A stretch of 64,000 nucleotides of DNA from Hypomesus transpacificus (Eukaryota > Chordata > Actinopteri > Osmeriformes > Osmeridae), in assembly GCF_021917145.1 (NCBI RefSeq), contig NC_061073.1, positions 248,001 to 312,000 of the forward strand. Direction: 5' to 3'. This document shows positions 60,763-64,000 of this stretch, piece after piece; the stretch's first letter is position 1; every line of letters starts with the position of its first letter. Both the position numbers and the translations under genes were made by a program. Under the pieces are notes generated by a model, which worked only from the letters and a program-made list of their open reading frames with translations, made no database searches and had not been told where the DNA came from.

Positions 60763-61421
60763 GGCTGTGTCTACTACCGCGCACTTTATGAAGTACACTG
60801 CAATACAGTGCCCTGCAAAACAGTGCACTTACATATTCAGTGCACTCTGTCGCTGATAAGTGATGTTTCAAATGGAACACTGCTACGTTAAACACTTGGT
60901 GGAAGTGACGGACGCAAATCTGCTCGCCACACCCGCAAAACCTGCCAAAATGCTCCTCCTTTTCCGCTACCTAGCCAAGATGGCGCCTGTATAGGGCGAG
61001 TAGTGTCCATCGTTGTACACTGTTTTTTTGGACCGTTTGCAGTGCGCCATCCTGGTACTTTCAGTGCACTGAATTATTCTGGTTTTGTGAGTGAAGCGCC
61101 CTAAGCACTGAAAGTCAGTGCTCGAAGTGCACAAGTGCGCGGTAGTAGACACAGCTTATGACACTACTCGCCCTAAACGGGCGCCATCTTGGCTACGTGG
61201 TGGAAAAGGAGGAGCCCTTTCAGCAGCTTTTTCCACTTGAGTGGAGAAGCGCGTTCATTTTGGCAGGTTTTGCGGGTGTCGCGAGCAGATATGCGTCCGT
61301 CACTTCCACCAAGTGTTTAACGTAAGTGTTCCATTTGAGACAGCACTTATCAGCGACGGACTGTTTTGCAGGGCACTGTATTACAGTGTACTTCATAAAG
61401 TGCGCGGTAGTAGACACAGCC
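60763..61421. mobile_element. Large inverted-repeat element, 659 bp
   Basis: GGCTGTGTCTACTACCGCGC at the left is mirrored exactly at the right (GCGCGGTAGTAGACACAGCC). Arms of about 220 bp pair along their length (CACTTGGTGGAAGTGACGGA against TCCGTCACTTCCACCAAGTG). The centre (61005-61155) is an inverse copy of the element at 59270-59412, so one element sits within or forms the loop of the other. Confidence 0.8.
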
Positions 61422-61424
61422 CTA

Positions 61425-62230
61425 GTCTTTATATATATCTATGGCTGGTATCCTCTGAATAACTTCCTACTCTGTACTCATAGAAAGGTATACACCGTTA
61501 ATATGGGTATTATTTTCATTTACAAGTACGAATACCGTATATACATTTTTCTCTCATCTCTCCTTTCAATAGTGGAGACTCTAGACTAGTTTTAATTGTG
61601 TAATTGTATTTTATATTGCTGTTTTACCTTGTTTTATAACTCCTAACTGTAGCACCTTGAGATCTGTTTTCAGATGAAAGGTACGTTTTTTCATTATTAT
61701 TACTACTAGCTGTGTTCGACATCGGCTGCGGCAGGATGCACCAAGTCAGTTTAGATAAAACTTAGGCTAGCCTATATATGTATTTAAATGATTTAGTGTG
61801 CATGGAGTCAATCAATAATGTTGCACGCGTTGCATATTGGCAATATCTAGCACATTTACAGTCATGCTCATTAATGTGCACAGATGTAAACAAATCAAAT
61901 TCAAATTAATCATGGCCGATCAACCGCTGTTTGCTTATCGCTGACGAACTGCATGGTCACAAATTTAATTGTTTTCGCATTAGAACTTGCACAAACCAGT
62001 GCACTGAAATTTGTCATTTTATGTATTGGGCTATGTTAAACTCTCCAATCCGCAGATTAATAATACAAACAGAACTCAACAAAACTTAGTCTTTCCGTTA
62101 GTGAACATTTTCTTCAACAATAGTAGACTATTGCAGTCGGTCAATAAAGGCAAATATTTCATTCAATTGCACTGTTTGGTCCGGATTTGAGCATGGGCGA
62201 AACTGAAGGTGTGACATGCAAACACGCTCA
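61425..62230. other. Unassigned A/T-rich stretch with a LINE-like 3' end
   Basis: 61600-61700 (GTAGCACCTTGAGATCTG then TTATTATTACTAC) resembles a LINE 3' end. 61712-61745 resembles the MITE at 59005. The rest has no recognised content and no gene. Confidence 0.4.
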
Positions 62231-63230
62231 AAGTTGTGTGTCTGTCCAATAATTTTTTTATTGTTAGAAAAAGTACAAAGTATACAGATAATCACACTGA
62301 GGTACACAGAACACTAAGTGTATAACACATTGAAATAAGCAAAATAAAAAACAACATTGCCAGGGGTAGCATATATTACAAGATTAAATGTTCTTAAGGC
62401 ACTTTTGTTGTGGGATTTAGAAATTAAAGTTATGTAATTTGCTACTCACAGAAGAAAAGTATAAAATATGGTTTCTTACTGCTAAATTTACATTTGTAAA
62501 TGTACAAATGTAAATTTGCTAATGCCATTAAGATTAACACATTTATTATTAAGTACTTAATTTATTTTCTCTGATTTTTGTAAAAACAAAATATCAAATG
62601 TTCCCACATTAAAATAAAATATTTATTGATATGGTCAACTATAAATCTGCTGAAGTTTTGCCAGAATGCTTGGGTGTGTAAACAGTGCCAGAAGAGGTGC
62701 AGGACAGTCTCAGAGTGATCTTTGCAGAAACAACATTTCACATATATGTCTCTTTTAAACTTAACCATGTCATGATTAGCAGGGTAATATCTGTGTATAA
62801 TTCTAAATGACACTTCCTTCACCTTGTTTAGGATCAGGTACTTGTTAGGAATCATCCAGAATTTTTCTCAAATTAATGTTGTCAACGAGTTGGTTCCAAT
62901 ATGTCATGAGATGTGGAACAGATACAATGTCTTTCTGAAACGATGGACGTATATTCTTATCGCTTTGAGGATGTTGAGAGAAACATACTTTTCTAACTGG
63001 TGACTCGGCTGGATCGGAAGAGAGGCAAAAGTATGTATAGGTGTGACTGTATTTCTAAAAATGATTATTATGCCTGATGGAATGGCATCAAATACAATGG
63101 CAAATTATTTAGGTGTAACTGGAATATTGTTGATAAGAACAAGAACAAGTGCCCCTCCATCAAACAGCAGAATCTGACTCTCTACCCATCTTTCAAAAAA
63201 AGTATTTTAAAATAAAATACCTCTATTATT
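62230..63230 (-). mobile_element. L1-type LINE 3' fragment, minus strand
   Basis: Minus-strand 62855-62562 encodes the C-terminal domain of an L1 ORF2 (KVKEVSFRIIHRYYPAN, then a CxxC...H...HC knuckle in CCFCKDHSETVLHLFWHC). Upstream on minus, 63200-62860, ERWVESQILLFDGGALV continues the same protein with frameshifts. The reverse transcriptase core is absent. Confidence 0.78.
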
Positions 63231-63741
63231 ATAGAAAAATTGTGCTTATGTATTAGAGACCATGCTAAAAAGACCTGCCAATGGAACACATACTTTTACA
63301 GGAAGTTTTTCCACATTGTAATTACAATTCAGAATAAAACTCATACCACCAAAACTAGAACAAATATAATGGGGAATAAAAGTACAGATAGACACAGGGT
63401 TTTTCAGAAATCCCTGGCCCATTTAATTTTAAAAGTATTATTTAGTGTACTGAACTCCCAAAAATTCAAATTCTTAATTATTCCTAACAAGACTTTTTCT
63501 GATATAGTGTGTGATTTTTCCAAATAAAGTTAAAAAGCATTCGATCGATGTCTACTAGTTTTACTGTCAATGTGTAAGGAGAGGTTAGTAAGTTGTTTAT
63601 TATATGGCATCTTTAGCTCTTTTCATTTTGAAAAAAAATGGTAGGCTAATTGTAGCTAGCTCTCAAATCTTCTCACGGTGTGTTTCAGGTGTTGCCTAGC
63701 AACCAATTACTTTTGATAGAAAAGCGGACAACATGGTTCTG

Positions 63742-63867
63742 CTAAAATGGCTTTAATTCCAACACTAAAACCGACTCTTTTAGAAAGTTAACAATTTCTT
63801 TGTCGCTGTTGATGTCTTCAGTATCGTCTGGAAAGTAAAACTCATCTGACTCCTCGATATCGCTCAT
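63742..63867 (-). other. Short acidic open frame, 41 aa, function unknown
   Basis: It starts MSDIEESDEFYFPDDTED and ends LKPF at TAG. It is close to the window edge and in repeat-rich surroundings (CGTCAG and AGCCAATCAAAACGCTCG to its right). It could be the start of a transposon protein continuing elsewhere, or chance. I would not call it a gene. Confidence 0.2.
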
Positions 63868-64000
63868 TTTGAAGATGACGTCAGAGGAGGGCAATAATAA
63901 TCTGTATCAGACCGTGGACCGGCGATGAGGTCAATACGCGGCTGGCATTACTACCCATTAGCCAATCAAAACGCTCGTACTGTCGTTGCCATATAATAAT

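Overview
The window is nuclear DNA from a ray-finned (teleost) fish. The genes are split by GT-AG introns, the proteins are vertebrate housekeeping and signalling families, and the repeats are typically teleostean: a tRNA-derived SINE ending in a TAAATGTAAATG tail, an L2-like LINE ending in a TTTGATTTGA tail, a Tc1 transposon with long terminal repeats, and many fold-back elements. The SINE and overall style suggest a smelt- or salmonid-like lineage, but the species cannot be fixed from this sequence. All gene calls come from reading translations and splice signals; no database was searched.

Layout. 1-900: first coding exon of a TMEM106 gene (minus), whose remaining exons lie outside the window. 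3.0-5.9 kb: a complete seven-exon gene (minus) for a 185-residue PTB-domain adaptor. 6-9 kb: LINE and SINE debris and a perfect fold-back. 9.2-17.8 kb: sars1, cytosolic seryl-tRNA synthetase (minus, 11 coding exons), with a Tc1 transposon in intron 3 and a MITE in intron 10. 19-24.1 kb: a near full-length L2-like LINE with both reading frames open. 25.3-32.6 kb: an interleukin-17 receptor closest to IL17RD (minus, 12 exons). 34.5-43.0 kb: fam50a (minus, 13 coding exons), with a solo LTR and a 1.5-kb tRNA-D-arm-like tandem array in its introns. 44.2-47.7 kb: tmed4 (plus), head-to-head with fam50a. 49.4-52.0 kb: plpbp (minus). 52.9-55.2 kb: snrpg (minus). 56.5-58.0 kb: a C2H2 zinc-finger gene (minus). 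59-64 kb: gene-poor, made of fold-back elements, a TIR element carrying a helicase fragment, and an L1 3' end.

The genes do not form one pathway. The reconstructed splice phases close without a remainder: sars1 517 aa, fam50a 343 aa, tmed4 220 aa, plpbp 279 aa, snrpg 76 aa, IL-17 receptor 618 aa and PTB adaptor 185 aa. This supports the exon coordinates.

Two observations stand out. First, several intronic minisatellites are built from copies of the neighbouring splice site plus the exon edge (sars1 twice, the IL-17 receptor twice, tmed4, plpbp, and an array starting inside a fam50a donor), leaving series of decoy splice sites beside real exons. Second, fam50a intron 2 holds about 50 tandem units each carrying a tRNA D-arm / A-box-like sequence on the gene's sense strand.
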